From: Natrinema mahii
Lineage (GTDB): Archaea > Halobacteriota > Halobacteria > Halobacteriales > Natrialbaceae
Length of the DNA stretch: 64,000 bases
Direction of reading: 5' to 3'
Assembly: GCA_000690595.2 (NCBI GenBank)
Contig: JHUT02000007.1
Coordinates: 62,402-126,401, forward strand
Shown piece by piece: positions 23,154 through 32,563 of the stretch (positions are counted from its first letter, which is position 1; each line of letters opens with the position of its first letter). The notes under the pieces were generated by a model. It was not told the origin of the DNA. It did not search any database and saw only the letters and a program-made list of their open reading frames with translations. A program made the translations under genes and the position numbers.

Positions 23154-24062
23154 ATGTCGGAACCAGCCGATCTCGAAGAACTGCGACGCGGGACCGATCT
23201 CGTCAAGCGCGGGTTCGCACGGATGCAGAAGGGCGGCGTCATCATGGACGTCGTCAACGAAGAACAGGCACGGATCGCCGAGGACGCCGGCGCGGTCGCC
23301 GTGATGGCCCTCGAGGCCGTTCCGGCCGACATCCGCAAGCGCGGCGGCGTCGCCCGGATGGCCGACCCCGCCGACGTCGAGGCGATCGTCGACGAGGTCT
23401 CGATCCCGGTGATGGGCAAGTCCCGGATCGGCCACACCAAGGAGGCCCAGATCCTCGAGGCCATCGGAGTCGACATGATCGACGAGTCGGAGGTCCTGAC
23501 CCCCGCCGACGACGCCTACCACATCGACAAGCGCGACTTCACCGCGCCGTTCGTCTGTGGCGCGCGCAACCTCGGTGAGGCCCTGCGCCGGGTCAACGAG
23601 GGCGCGGCGATGATCCGCACCAAAGGCGAGGCCGGCACCGGCGACGTCAACCAGGCCGTCCACCACCAGCGGACGATCAAGGGCGCGATCCGCGAACTCG
23701 AGGGGATGACCCACGAGGAACGCGAGGCCTACGCCCGCGAGATCGAAGCGCCCGCGGAACTGGTCCACGAGACCGCCGAACTGGGCCGGCTTCCAGTGGT
23801 GAACTTCGCTGCCGGCGGCATCGCGACGCCGGCCGACGCCGCCCTGATGATGCACCACGAGTGCGACGGCATCTTCGTGGGCAGCGGGATCTTCGGCGCG
23901 GAGAACCCGCCCGAGATGGCCGAGGCGATCGTCGAGGCGACGAACAACTGGGACGACCCCGAGCGCCTCGCCGAGATCTCGAAGAACCTCGGCAAGGGGA
24001 TGAAAGGCGACGCGAACGCCGACCTCCCCGAGGAAGAGAAGCTGCAGGACCGCGGCGTCTGA
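23154..24062 (+). CDS. pdxS: pyridoxal 5'-phosphate synthase, lyase subunit
   Basis: 302 residues. PdxS condenses ribose-5-phosphate, glyceraldehyde-3-phosphate and ammonia from the glutaminase PdxT to form PLP. Sequence marks are [16 protein letters not shown], the catalytic Lys in [19 protein letters not shown], the flexible [13 protein letters not shown], and the phosphate-binding [15 protein letters not shown]. It forms a dodecamer with PdxT in the cytosol. No pdxT is adjacent here. A run of five T at 24093-24097 downstream may serve as terminator. Confidence 0.97.
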   Translation: MSEPADLEELRRGTDLVKRGFARMQKGGVIMDVVNEEQARIAEDAGAVAVMALEAVPADIRKRGGVARMADPADVEAIVDEVSIPVMGKSRIGHTKEAQILEAIGVDMIDESEVLTPADDAYHIDKRDFTAPFVCGARNLGEALRRVNEGAAMIRTKGEAGTGDVNQAVHHQRTIKGAIRELEGMTHEEREAYAREIEAPAELVHETAELGRLPVVNFAAGGIATPADAALMMHHECDGIFVGSGIFGAENPPEMAEAIVEATNNWDDPERLAEISKNLGKGMKGDANADLPEEEKLQDRGV

Positions 24063-24092
24063 TCGGTCACGACTCCCGCCACCTACGCCTCG

Positions 24093-24097
24093 TTTTT
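24093..24097 (+). terminator. oligo-T terminator-like tract after pdxS
   Basis: Five consecutive T 31 nt after the pdxS stop, in a GC-rich setting. Archaeal intrinsic termination typically uses such T tracts without a need for a hairpin. Confidence 0.4.
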
Positions 24098-24191
24098 CGT
24101 ACGGTTACGAACTCGCTTTCGCCGACACACGGCGTTTGCCGGCTCCGGCCAGCGCCGTCCAACCCCGCGACGCTGTCCGGACCGGATCCGA

Positions 24192-24521
24192 CTATCGGGC
24201 ACGCGACGCGACGACGACCAGAAACAGCAGGTACGTCACCAGCGATCCGATCCCGGCCGCAAGGACGGCCGCCGGCGCGAACGCGACGCCGAGGCCGACG
24301 ATCCCGAACGACAGCGCGAGCGCCCCGAACTGGACCGATCTGCGCTCCCAGTACGCCCGGACCGTCTCGTAGTGCCGAAACGCGACCACCTCGAAGCCGA
24401 GCGTCCCGGCACAGCCGAGCGCGAAGAAGGGGCCCGAGAGCGGGGCGTCGACGAGAGCGAACGCGATCGCGAACCCGGCCAGCGAGACCGTCGCAAGCGC
24501 CGCGTCGGTTCGGACGCCCAT
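24192..24521 (-). CDS. small multi-pass membrane protein in operon with thrB
   Basis: 109 residues with four hydrophobic segments (AALATVSLAGFAIAFALV, FFALGCAGTLGFEVVAF, VQFGALALSFGIVGLGVAF, LAAGIGSLVTYLLFLVVV). It starts 8 nt after the thrB stop on the same strand, so the two are probably cotranscribed. No known family is recognised, and the link with threonine synthesis may be incidental. Confidence 0.7.
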   Translation of the reverse strand: MGVRTDAALATVSLAGFAIAFALVDAPLSGPFFALGCAGTLGFEVVAFRHYETVRAYWERRSVQFGALALSFGIVGLGVAFAPAAVLAAGIGSLVTYLLFLVVVASRAR

Positions 24522-24529
24522 CAGCCGAG

Positions 24530-25417
24530 TTACGAGCCGTCCGGGTACAGCGTCGCACCCTCGCTGACGGCCGTCTGGTAGGCCCGACTCTCGACGCCGA
24601 CGGCGTCGAAGGCGTCGACCATCGCCGAGGCGATCGCCCGCTGGTCCCGCCGGCGACAGACCGCCAACATCCCGGGGCCGGCCCCGCTGACGGTGACGCC
24701 GGTCGCGCCCGCCTCGAGGGCGGCCTCACGAACCCGGTCGTAGCCGTGGATGAGTTTTGTGCGTTCGGGCGTGACGACAGCGTCGGCCATCCCCTTGCCG
24801 ACGAGGTCGGGATCGTTCCGGCTCATGCCGACGGCCAGCGTGGCGGCGTTGCCGACGGTGTCGACGAGGTCGTCCATCGTCGCCGACTCTGGGACCACGT
24901 CGCGCGCGTCGCGCGTGGAGACGGAGATATCGGGGAGACAGGCGACCACGGGGACCGAGGCGTCGACCTGCGTGACCCCGTCGTCGGTGACGACGGTAAA
25001 CCCGCCCAGTAAGGCCGGGGCGACGTTGTCCGCGTGGGCCTCGCCGGAGACGAGCGCCTCGCCCTCGGCGGCGACCGGCACGAGTTCCTCCCGGGAGCGA
25101 CCGCGGTCGTACAGGGCGTTCAGCGCGACGGCCGCGGCGGCCGCGCTCGCGGCCGACGACCCAAGCCCCGACGAGGGACGGACCCCCTTGTCGATCCGGA
25201 TGCGGGCCGGGGCGTCGAGCGCCTTCGCGACCGCACCGACGGTGTTCTTCTCAGGGTCTTCGGGAATGTACTCGCTGCCGGCACCGGTGACCGAGATCGT
25301 CGTTTCCGGCGCGCGTTCGACCCGGACGATGTCGGCGGGCATCCCGAGAGCGACGCCGAAGACGTCGAAGCCGCTCCCGAGGTTCGCACTCGTCGCGGGG
25401 GCCCGCACGGTGAGCAT
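24530..25417 (-). CDS. thrB: homoserine kinase
   Basis: 295 residues, GHMP kinase family. It phosphorylates homoserine with ATP in threonine biosynthesis. It starts MLTVRAPATSANLGSGFD, a typical ThrB N-terminus, and ATG 25417 is chosen for this reason. The ATP-binding GHMP motif is PSSGLGSSAASAAAAAVALN (about residues 80-100). The third motif is TVSGAGPGMLAVC near the C-terminus. The length is as expected for archaeal ThrB. Confidence 0.96.
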   Translation of the reverse strand: MLTVRAPATSANLGSGFDVFGVALGMPADIVRVERAPETTISVTGAGSEYIPEDPEKNTVGAVAKALDAPARIRIDKGVRPSSGLGSSAASAAAAAVALNALYDRGRSREELVPVAAEGEALVSGEAHADNVAPALLGGFTVVTDDGVTQVDASVPVVACLPDISVSTRDARDVVPESATMDDLVDTVGNAATLAVGMSRNDPDLVGKGMADAVVTPERTKLIHGYDRVREAALEAGATGVTVSGAGPGMLAVCRRRDQRAIASAMVDAFDAVGVESRAYQTAVSEGATLYPDGS

Positions 25418-25531
25418 GCCGATTCCTTTCCAGACTGCAGTCAAAAAGGTAGCGAACGACGACGACAGCCGCCGCGGCTGCCGTCGGCGACTCGAGCGGT
25501 CCCGATCGGGAACCGACCCGGTCGATCGTCG

Positions 25532-28500
25532 TTACTCGTCGTCGGTCGTGCCGAACGTGAAGACGTCGTCGTCGTCGGCGTCGTCAGCGTCGTCGTCGGC
25601 GTCGGTTTCGCCGTCGTCAGCGTCTCCCTCGTCGGTGTCGGCGTCGGTGTCGGCAGCGTCGTCGCCGACCGGCTCGAGCGGTTCGGCGGCCGCGTCGTCA
25701 CCGTCGTCTTCGACGGCGCCTTCGAACCCGGAACTCTCGTCGGCCGCGGGTTCGTCCTCGGTTGCCGATTCCGTCTCGTCGGGCAGCGACTCGGCCGACT
25801 CACTGTCGTCGGCCAGCGGATCCGGTTCGTCGGCGTCCGCCAGCGGGTCGTCCGTCTCGCCGTCGTCAGCGAGCGGGTCCGTTTCGGTGTCGTCGCCGAG
25901 CGGGTCGGCCGGCTCGCCGTCGTCGGCAAGCGGATCAGCGTCGTCGGTCGCGGTCGCCCCGTCGGCGTCCATCAGCGGCTCCGTCGCCGCTTCGTCCTCG
26001 ATGCCGAGGATCTCTTCGGCCCCGATCTCCTCGGGTGCGTCGGCATCCTCGGGCGCGGGTTCGGCGTCCGTCTCGTCGACGCTCGACCCCTCCGCCTCGA
26101 GGGAGTCCCCGTCGGCGTCGTCGGCCGTCTGCTCGGCGTCCGACGCGGGCGCGTCGTCGGTATCGTCACCGATGCCGGGACTCACTGCCGTCTCGGCGTC
26201 GGCCCCGTCGGCATCGAAGGTGATCCCCTGCTCCTGTTCGGCGGCCGCGTCGTCGACCGCGTACTCGGCGTCGGTACCCAGTTCCGCGTCGACGTCGAAC
26301 GTCGACTCGAGTTCGACATCCTCGATGTCGATCTCGGTGTCGAACCGGTCGAGCGCCTCCGAGAGCTGCGAGGCCTGTTCGGAGAGGCTCGAGGCGGACT
26401 TGGTGACCTCGGTCAGTGCGGTGGTCTGTTCCTCGGCGGCGGCGGCGACGTTCTCGGCCTCGGAGGTCGTCTCCTCGGAAATCGTCGCCGCGTCGTCGAC
26501 CATCGCGACGACCTCCTGCGTCGAGGCCGCCTGCTCTTCGGTCGCCGCGGAGATCTCCTGGACGCCGACGTTGGTCTCCTTGGCGAGGTCGGCGATCTCC
26601 TCGAGCGCGCCGACGACTTCCTGGACCTGCTCGCTTGCGTTCTCGATGTCGGAACTCGTGCCCTCGACCTCGGCGGCCGACTGCTCGGTCCGGTCGCGGA
26701 TCGCCTCGAGGCGGTCCTCGGCCTCGTCGGCGGCCTCGGCGACGTCTTCCGAGAGGGCCTTGACCTCCTTGGCGACGACGGAGAACCCTTCGTCGTCGCT
26801 GCTGCCGCCCGCGGAGCGGGAGGCCTCGATGTTGGCGTTCAGTGCCAGCATGTTGGTCTGGCGGGCGATCTCGGAAATCGTGTTGATCAGTTCGTCGATC
26901 TGCTGGACCTCCTCCTCGAGGCGGCGGATCTCGGTGACGGCCGACTCGGACTCGGTCTCGATCGCCTCCATGGCATCGATCGCCTCCTGGGCGGCCTCCT
27001 GCCCTTCCTGGCCGGTGTTGACGGTCCGTTCGGCGATGTCGGCCACCTCGTTCGAGGAGGCGGCGATCTCCTCGGTCGTCGTCGAGAGGCCGCTCATCTC
27101 CTGGTTGACCGACTGCAGCGACTCGTTCTGTCGGTCCGCGCCGTCGGAAATCTCCTGGATCGATTCGGTGACCTGCTGGGAGGCCGAGCGGACCTCCTCG
27201 CTCGAGGCGGTCACCTGTTCGGAGGCGGTCGCGACGTCGGTCGCGAACCGGTTGAGTTCGGCGATGGTCTGCTCGATCTCGTCGAGCATCTCGTTGAAGT
27301 CCTCGCCGATCTGTTGCATCTGCTCGTTGTCGCTTTCGGCGTCCGCGCGGGCGGTGAGGTCGCCGTCGGCGGCGGCACCCATGACCGCGCAGTACTCGGC
27401 GGCCTTGTCCTCTAGGTGGTCGTTGATCTCTTTGACGCGCTCGCGTTCGCGTTCGGCCTCCTCGCGGGCGGTCTCTGCCTCGCGGATCTGCTCACGCAGG
27501 GCGTCACGCATCGAGTCGAAGCCGTTGTAGAGCCGGCCGATGTTGTCGATCCGTTTCGTCTCGAGGTCGACGTCGAGGTTGCCCTCCTCCATCTGGCCGG
27601 CCTTGTCGGTCAGTCGGTCGATGGAGACGGCGGTGTTCCGGCCGAGGACGGCTCCCACCATGCCGATCATGAGGACGCCGAGGATCGTCGCGTAGATCCC
27701 GTACTGGTTGACCGCATTGACGAACCCGAGGGCCTGATCGGTGGGCTCGTGGGTTACGACGACCCAGTCGGTACCGAACACGCGTGCGGAACTCGTGACG
27801 TACTCGTCGTGGCCGTCCGATTCGAAGCCGTAGGCATCGTTCTCGAAGGCGAGTGATGAACTATCGACGTGCTGGGTCGTCGCGCCCTCGGTCCGGGCGG
27901 CGTCTAACAGGCTGCTGTTGCCAGCGTAGGCGGCCCCCAGCGTCGAGTGGTTGCCGCCGTAGTTGGCGTTGTCGAGCATGATTTCGTCGTCGCCGTCGAC
28001 GACCGTCGTCGTGACTCCCTCCTCGTCTTGGAGCTGGTTCGCGTAGGCCTGCAGGTCGGCGGTGTAGACGATCGCGCGGTCCTCGGTTTCGGGCGAGTAC
28101 TGGACGTACGTGATCACCGTCGTCTCCTCGCCGAGTTCGCCCTCGGCGAGGTAGGCGTCGGACACCCAGGGAACGTTCGTGGTCGCCTCCTCGTAGGCGC
28201 TCGCGTCGACGTTGTCCATCTCGGTCGCGGTCGTCCCACGAAGCTCCTCGTTGGTGCTTGCCGTGACCGTGTCGGTACTGGTGTCGACGTAGGAGATGTC
28301 GAACGTGTCGGCGTCTAGGTGTTCCTCCCAGTCGAGGAACCGCTGTTGGATCGCGTCCGGATCGTCACTGGCGACGACGTCCGATCTGGCGATCGTACTG
28401 ATCGTGTGTTCGTTCTGTTCGTTCCACATCTGCAGGCTCTGTGCTTCCTGCCCCGCTGCAGACGCGTGGTCGTTCTGTACCCGATCCTCCACTTGATTGG

Positions 28501-28627
28501 TAATTGCCCCCGTGGCAGCGTAGCCGATGAGACCGACGGAGAGTCCGAGAATCAACAGCGCGATTCCGAACTTGACGGCGTATCGCCGTCGGATAGCTGT
28601 CGGCACCAGTCGTCGAGCGAAATCCAT
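25532..28627 (-). CDS. methyl-accepting chemotaxis transducer with acidic tail
   Basis: 1031 residues. TM1 (about 19-42) precedes an extracellular sensor of about 260 residues (dCache-like pattern); TM2 is about 308-330; HAMP domains follow (RIDNIGRLYNGFDSMRDALRE), then the cytoplasmic coiled coil with the conserved signalling hairpin around EIARQTNMLALNANIEASRS (about 580-600). Beyond about residue 770 lies a disordered, extremely acidic tail of some 260 residues with DPLADD-type repeats and no visible CheR-binding pentapeptide. It relays ligand state to CheA/CheW and the archaellum. Three binding-protein genes are divergent from it, so it may read liganded binding proteins as BasT and CosT do in Halobacterium. 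Confidence 0.93.
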   Translation of the reverse strand: MDFARRLVPTAIRRRYAVKFGIALLILGLSVGLIGYAATGAITNQVEDRVQNDHASAAGQEAQSLQMWNEQNEHTISTIARSDVVASDDPDAIQQRFLDWEEHLDADTFDISYVDTSTDTVTASTNEELRGTTATEMDNVDASAYEEATTNVPWVSDAYLAEGELGEETTVITYVQYSPETEDRAIVYTADLQAYANQLQDEEGVTTTVVDGDDEIMLDNANYGGNHSTLGAAYAGNSSLLDAARTEGATTQHVDSSSLAFENDAYGFESDGHDEYVTSSARVFGTDWVVVTHEPTDQALGFVNAVNQYGIYATILGVLMIGMVGAVLGRNTAVSIDRLTDKAGQMEEGNLDVDLETKRIDNIGRLYNGFDSMRDALREQIREAETAREEAERERERVKEINDHLEDKAAEYCAVMGAAADGDLTARADAESDNEQMQQIGEDFNEMLDEIEQTIAELNRFATDVATASEQVTASSEEVRSASQQVTESIQEISDGADRQNESLQSVNQEMSGLSTTTEEIAASSNEVADIAERTVNTGQEGQEAAQEAIDAMEAIETESESAVTEIRRLEEEVQQIDELINTISEIARQTNMLALNANIEASRSAGGSSDDEGFSVVAKEVKALSEDVAEAADEAEDRLEAIRDRTEQSAAEVEGTSSDIENASEQVQEVVGALEEIADLAKETNVGVQEISAATEEQAASTQEVVAMVDDAATISEETTSEAENVAAAAEEQTTALTEVTKSASSLSEQASQLSEALDRFDTEIDIEDVELESTFDVDAELGTDAEYAVDDAAAEQEQGITFDADGADAETAVSPGIGDDTDDAPASDAEQTADDADGDSLEAEGSSVDETDAEPAPEDADAPEEIGAEEILGIEDEAATEPLMDADGATATDDADPLADDGEPADPLGDDTETDPLADDGETDDPLADADEPDPLADDSESAESLPDETESATEDEPAADESSGFEGAVEDDGDDAAAEPLEPVGDDAADTDADTDEGDADDGETDADDDADDADDDDVFTFGTTDDE

Positions 28628-28903
28628 GGATAGGTCACGCGTGATTTCGTCGGTACATAAATTGTCAGGCGTGGTTATCGAAGCTGATAATGAACGGGTT
28701 TCTTGCCATCGTCTTCCGAATCTGTGGATTATGCCATGTTCCCTGAGATATCAAATATAGCGGCGTAAAATCAAGGCTATCGGTCGGAACTGGTGGCCAA
28801 AACGAACGCCTCTTCCGATTCTCGCGGCGAGCCACGATGCCGCACTTTCGAGACGAGTTGCTTCGCAAACGTTAAGAAACGGAGGTCGAAACGACCGGTC
28901 AAT
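28628..28903. promoter_or_regulatory. divergent promoter region between transducer and first binding protein
   Basis: This 276-bp AT-richer gap contains CATAAATT at 28656-28663 (AATTTATG on the minus strand, about 33 nt before the transducer ATG). The binding-protein promoter block lies at 28865-28880. Between them I see only short AT-rich stretches and no gene. Confidence 0.5.
28865..28880 (+). promoter_or_regulatory. shared promoter block of the binding-protein genes, copy 1
   Basis: GCAAACGTTAAGAAAC ends 23 nt before ATG 28904. The same block, with small changes, ends 22 nt before the starts of the two paralogous genes (30616-30641 and 32564-32590). The constant spacing indicates a common TATA/BRE-like promoter element inherited with the gene duplications. 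A GGAGG tract (28881-28885) follows and may serve as ribosome-binding site if the leader is long enough. Confidence 0.6.
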
Positions 28904-30238
28904 ATGGACGAAGATAGCTGCGGCCGTCGAAACGGCGGGCGCGCTCCGAGCGATACACCGGCACGAGGGCCGAACCGCCGCCGCGTGCTGAAAACGACCG
29001 CCGGCGGTGTCGCCGGGCTCTCGCTTGCGGGCTGTCTCGAGACCGCCGGCTCGATCGTCGGCGACGACGAGGTCGAGCCGGTTCGGATCGGCGTGCTGGC
29101 ACCCGACCCGGATAGCAATTCGACGGGGCAATCGATCGTTTCCGGTGCTGTGATCGCCCGCGATCAACTCAACGACAACGGGGGCATCGAGGGGCGGGAC
29201 GTCGAACTGGTCCTCGGTGACACGAACGGGAGTCCGCTCGAGGCGCGCCGTCAGTACCAGCGACTGATCCTCGATGAGAAGGTAGACGCGACTATCGGTA
29301 TCGCCACGACCGAGGTGCTGATGGCGTTGATGGACGACATCGCCGAGCAAAAGGTTCCGCATCTCACAGTCGGTTCCGCGACGTCGGGGGCGAGTCAGTT
29401 GGTCAACGAGCAGTACGAGAAGTACAAGTATCACTTCCGTGCCGGCCCGATCAACGACGTCAACCTCGCCGAAACCCAGATCGACTTCCTGGACGATATG
29501 GGCGGCGAAATCGGCTGGGACTCCGTCGCGATTCTCGTGGAGGACTACGACTGGACTGAGAGGCTGTGGCGGGTGTACCAGAACCGACTCGGTGACGTGA
29601 ACGTCGACGTTGCGATGCAACGACGATACCCGCCGGCAACTGACGACTTCTCGGGCATCTACGACGAGGTCGAACGATCGGGTGCCGACGCAGCGATCGT
29701 TTCGGCGGCCCACACCGGAACCCAGGCCGTCATGGATTGGGGACCGGCGGAGCGGCCGTTCGCCTTCGGCGGGATTCACGTCCCGATGCAACTCTCCTCG
29801 TACTACGAGAAGGTCAATGGTGCGTGCCGTTACGCGGCCGGCTACGCCTTCGCGACACCGACCGCTGAAACCACCGACGAGACTCAGCCGTTCGTCCGGG
29901 AGTATCAGAGCAGAAACGAGGGGGCCGCTCCCGTTTACACCGGCTACATCGCGTTCGACGCCATCAAACTCTTCGCTGATGCGGTCGAACGGGCCGGCAC
30001 GTTCGATTCCGACGAACTGGTTGGTGCGCTCGAATCGACCTCCTTTACCGGAACGACCGGAACGATCGAGTTCCACGACGCGGACCACGAACACGCTCAC
30101 GACGTCATCTACGGTGAGGACAACGTCCATCCGCTGTACTTCCAGTGGCGGCAAAACGACGACGGCGAGGGCGTTCAGCAGACGATCTGGCCCGACACGT
30201 ACTCGACGACCGACTACGTCGAACCCGACTGGTTCTAA
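28904..30238 (+). CDS. Tat lipoprotein, branched-chain amino acid/urea-type binding protein, paralogue 1
   Basis: 444 residues, PBP type I fold (LivJ/AmiC-like). The N-terminus has a twin-arginine motif (NRRRVLKTT) and a lipobox (LSLAGC, Cys about residue 46), so the protein is exported folded and lipid-anchored outside the cell. Ligand-domain marks are VRIGVLAPDPDS, GRDVELVLGDTNGSP, RRQYQRLIL and FAFGGIHVPMQL. It is about equally close to the two following genes. No ABC permease or ATPase gene is near, but a chemotaxis transducer is divergent, which suggests a sensory role. The start is supported by alignment of all three genes and their shared promoter block. Confidence 0.9.
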   Translation: MDEDSCGRRNGGRAPSDTPARGPNRRRVLKTTAGGVAGLSLAGCLETAGSIVGDDEVEPVRIGVLAPDPDSNSTGQSIVSGAVIARDQLNDNGGIEGRDVELVLGDTNGSPLEARRQYQRLILDEKVDATIGIATTEVLMALMDDIAEQKVPHLTVGSATSGASQLVNEQYEKYKYHFRAGPINDVNLAETQIDFLDDMGGEIGWDSVAILVEDYDWTERLWRVYQNRLGDVNVDVAMQRRYPPATDDFSGIYDEVERSGADAAIVSAAHTGTQAVMDWGPAERPFAFGGIHVPMQLSSYYEKVNGACRYAAGYAFATPTAETTDETQPFVREYQSRNEGAAPVYTGYIAFDAIKLFADAVERAGTFDSDELVGALESTSFTGTTGTIEFHDADHEHAHDVIYGEDNVHPLYFQWRQNDDGEGVQQTIWPDTYSTTDYVEPDWF

Positions 30239-30277
30239 GCGGGGGTCGGCAGGCAACCGCTTGTCGCTTCCGGCCGG

Positions 30278-30282
30278 TTTTT
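30278..30282 (+). terminator. oligo-T tract after binding protein 1
   Basis: TTTTT preceded by the GC-rich CCGGCCGG palindrome, 40 nt after the stop. Similar T tracts follow the third binding-protein gene (33987-33991). Confidence 0.45.
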
Positions 30283-30615
30283 CGTTCGGTCAACCGCCAC
30301 GACTGCGCACCTCGGTCGTGACTCTCTGGCTTCGCCGGAACGATCGACGGGGGTAGTGACAGTGTCGGTGACTTCATCGGACGGTCGACGGCGCAGTCGG
30401 GACAGTTCGCCGTCGCAGTCCGGTGGGATTTCTGCCCAGCGGTAGCGAGCGATGCGGACGGCGAGGCGATACGCAGGCAGTGAGCAACCAACTGCGGAGG
30501 CGGCTGCTATCAGTCGTCGTTTCGTCCCTGAGCGGAGATTGCGTGGCGAAGACGTGGAACGATACGACCTCCAAATGGCAAGAATAGCATCTCAATTGTA
30601 ATTAGTGTGTGAGTT

Positions 30616-30641
30616 TGCACTATTCGAAAACATTAATAAAC
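30616..30641 (+). promoter_or_regulatory. shared promoter block of the binding-protein genes, copy 2
   Basis: TGCACTATTCGAAAACATTAA followed by TAAAC, ending 22 nt before ATG 30664. It is extended at its left end by TTGCA, which is also present in copy 3. The block is AT-rich in a GC-rich genome, supporting a TATA/BRE function. Confidence 0.6.
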
Positions 30642-30663
30642 ATAGGTTGAAATGATCGTCAGG

Positions 30664-32001
30664 ATGAGTGGGCCCAAGGGACATGGTGGGGAATCGAACG
30701 ATCAACCGACAGTTCGTTCTCGGCGGGTTGACCGTCGACGGCTCCTGAAAACGACAGGCGGGATCGCCGCTGGAGCATCGCTTGCGGGCTGTCTCGGGAC
30801 GTACGGATCGATCGTCGGCGGTGACGAGGCCGACCCGGTTCGGATCGGCGTGCTGGCACCGGATCCGGACAGCGATTCGACCGGCCGCTCGATCGTGCAG
30901 GGCGCTCGGATCGCCGTCGACGAACTCAACGAGAACGACGGGGTGCTGGGCCGAGACGTCGAGATGGTCGTCGGTGACACGAACGCGAGTCCGACGGAAG
31001 GTCGCCGCCAGTACCAGCGGCTCATCCTCGAGGAGGATGTCGACGTCACCGTCGGCATCTCGACGACCGAGGTCCTCGAGCCGCTGATGGACGATATCGC
31101 CGAACAGGAGACCGTCCATCTCACGGCCGGCTCCGCGACGACGACGGCCAGCGAGAACGTCGGCTCGGACTACGACAAGTACAAGTACCACTTCCGGGTG
31201 GGGCCGGTCAACGGGACCAACCTCGCGCAGGCACAGATCGACTTCCTGACCGAAAAAAGCGAGAGCATGGGATGGGACTCCATTGCCGTTCTCGCGGAAG
31301 ACTACGCCTGGACCGACGGCCTGTGGGCGTTCTACCAGAGCCAGTTCCCGGAGACCGACATCGACGTTGCCACGTGGAAGCGGTATCCGCCGGCGACCGA
31401 GGACTTCTCGGACATCTACGACGACGTCGAGGAGTCGGGGGCCGACGCGGTGTTTATCTCGACGGCTCACACCGGTACTGCGGCCTTGCAGGACTGGCGA
31501 CCGGCCGAACGTGAGTTCGCGTTCGGCGGCATCCACGTGCCGATGCAACTCCCCTCGTACTACGAGGAGACCAACGGTGCCTGTGAGTACGCTGTCGGCT
31601 ACGCCAGTGCGGTGTCCACGGCGGAGATCACGTCCCAAACGCAGGATTTCGTCTCCAAGTACCAGTCCGAACACGGCGGGACGAGCCCGGTCTACACCGG
31701 CTACATCGCGTACGACGCCGTCAAAGTGTTCGCCGATGCGGCCACGCGCGGCGAAACCGTCGACTCGACGGAACTGGTCGGCCCGCTCGAGGAGACCTCG
31801 TTTACCGGCACCACCGGCACCATCGAGTTCCACGGGCAGGACGGCCCGCACCCCCACGACGTCATCTACGGCGAGGGCAACGTCCATCCCGTCTACTTCC
31901 AGTGGCAGGAGACCGACGACGGCACGGGCGAACAGACGGTCATCTGGCCCGACGAACACGCGGCCGACGGCGACGAGTACGAGACGCCGGACTGGTTGTA
32001 G
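30664..32001 (+). CDS. Tat lipoprotein, branched-chain amino acid/urea-type binding protein, paralogue 2
   Basis: 445 residues with the same architecture as paralogue 1: Tat motif DRRRLLKTT, lipobox ASLAGC, and a PBP type I body (VRIGVLAPDPDS, MVVGDTNASPTEGRR, HFRVGPVNGTNLAQAQ, FAFGGIHVPMQL). ATG 30664 is chosen over the in-frame ATG at 30652 because the paralogue at 32613 begins at the equivalent codon with a near-identical start (MxGxKGHG) and the promoter-to-start spacing is then identical. It is predicted to be membrane-anchored on the outer face. The ligand is probably an amino acid, amide or similar small polar compound, by family only. Confidence 0.9.
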   Translation: MSGPKGHGGESNDQPTVRSRRVDRRRLLKTTGGIAAGASLAGCLGTYGSIVGGDEADPVRIGVLAPDPDSDSTGRSIVQGARIAVDELNENDGVLGRDVEMVVGDTNASPTEGRRQYQRLILEEDVDVTVGISTTEVLEPLMDDIAEQETVHLTAGSATTTASENVGSDYDKYKYHFRVGPVNGTNLAQAQIDFLTEKSESMGWDSIAVLAEDYAWTDGLWAFYQSQFPETDIDVATWKRYPPATEDFSDIYDDVEESGADAVFISTAHTGTAALQDWRPAEREFAFGGIHVPMQLPSYYEETNGACEYAVGYASAVSTAEITSQTQDFVSKYQSEHGGTSPVYTGYIAYDAVKVFADAATRGETVDSTELVGPLEETSFTGTTGTIEFHGQDGPHPHDVIYGEGNVHPVYFQWQETDDGTGEQTVIWPDEHAADGDEYETPDWL

Positions 32002-32204
32002 TCCGCTCGAGTTTTCCCGGCACTTCGGTTTCAGCGCTGTTTCCGTTTGTTAGCGATCGGACCCCGGAGGGACTGCCGTCGCTTTCCGGTATCGACGACC
32101 GGCGGCGGCCACGGCTTCCGATTCGACGTGCAAGCGCCGGGTCGCCCGTTCGGATACCGACTCGAGCGTTCGGTTCGATCCGATGACCGGCGCTCGGTTA
32201 TATA

Positions 32205-32280
32205 GTAGCCACTGAAAGTCATTGCACACCTGATCGTACGACAGCGATGCGATCAGTGTGTGAATCGTTTCAGTGGCTAC
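32205..32280. repeat. dispersed palindromic repeat, copy D (best preserved)
   Basis: 76 bp beginning GTAGCCACTGAAAGTCATTG and ending AATCGTTTCAGTGGCTAC, so the ends are inverted repeats (GTAGCCACTGAAA/TTTCAGTGGCTAC, perfect over 13 bp). The middle forms a second nested palindrome (CTGATCGTACGACAGCGATGCGATCAG). The element is flanked by TATA on the left and GATC on the right. Confidence 0.88.
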
Positions 32281-32284
32281 GATC

Positions 32285-32360
32285 GTAGCCGCTGACAGTC
32301 ATTGCACACCCGATCGCACGATAGCGTTGCGATCAGTGTGTCAATTGTTGCAACGGCTAC
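32285..32360. repeat. dispersed palindromic repeat, copy E (tandem with D)
   Basis: 76 bp in the same orientation as copy D and 4 bp after it. It begins GTAGCCGCTGACAGTCATTG and ends CAATTGTTGCAACGGCTAC. End-repeat pairing is weaker because of substitutions, but the core (CGATCGCACGATAGCGTTGCGATCAGTG) is well preserved. It is followed by TATA, matching the TATA to the left of copy D. Confidence 0.85.
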
Positions 32361-32563
32361 TATAGCTCGATTGCTCTCGGAACCCCCGCAAGCGACAGCG
32401 AAGCGAGTCGGGCGGGAGCGGGTAGGCAGACGGTGAACTCCGATCGCCGGTTCCGGCCCGCCCGACTCCCGTTCGAGACCGAACGGCGACTGCTCGAGGG
32501 ATGTGGACCGGCACGAACTGATATGCGTATTCAGACGTGTCGGAATATATGTAATATAGTGAT

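Larger units (their letters stand above)
30239..30663. other. intergenic region between binding proteins 1 and 2
   Basis: 425 bp. An oligo-T tract at 30278-30282 right after the first gene is a likely terminator. The region then continues GC-rich with no supported gene, and turns AT-rich from about 30590, where the promoter block of the second gene lies (30616-30641). Confidence 0.5.

Noticed and set aside
25561-26330. GTCGTC-rich stretch taken at first for a non-coding microsatellite
   Set aside because: On the minus strand it is in frame with the chemotaxis transducer and encodes its acidic tail, so it is coding sequence.
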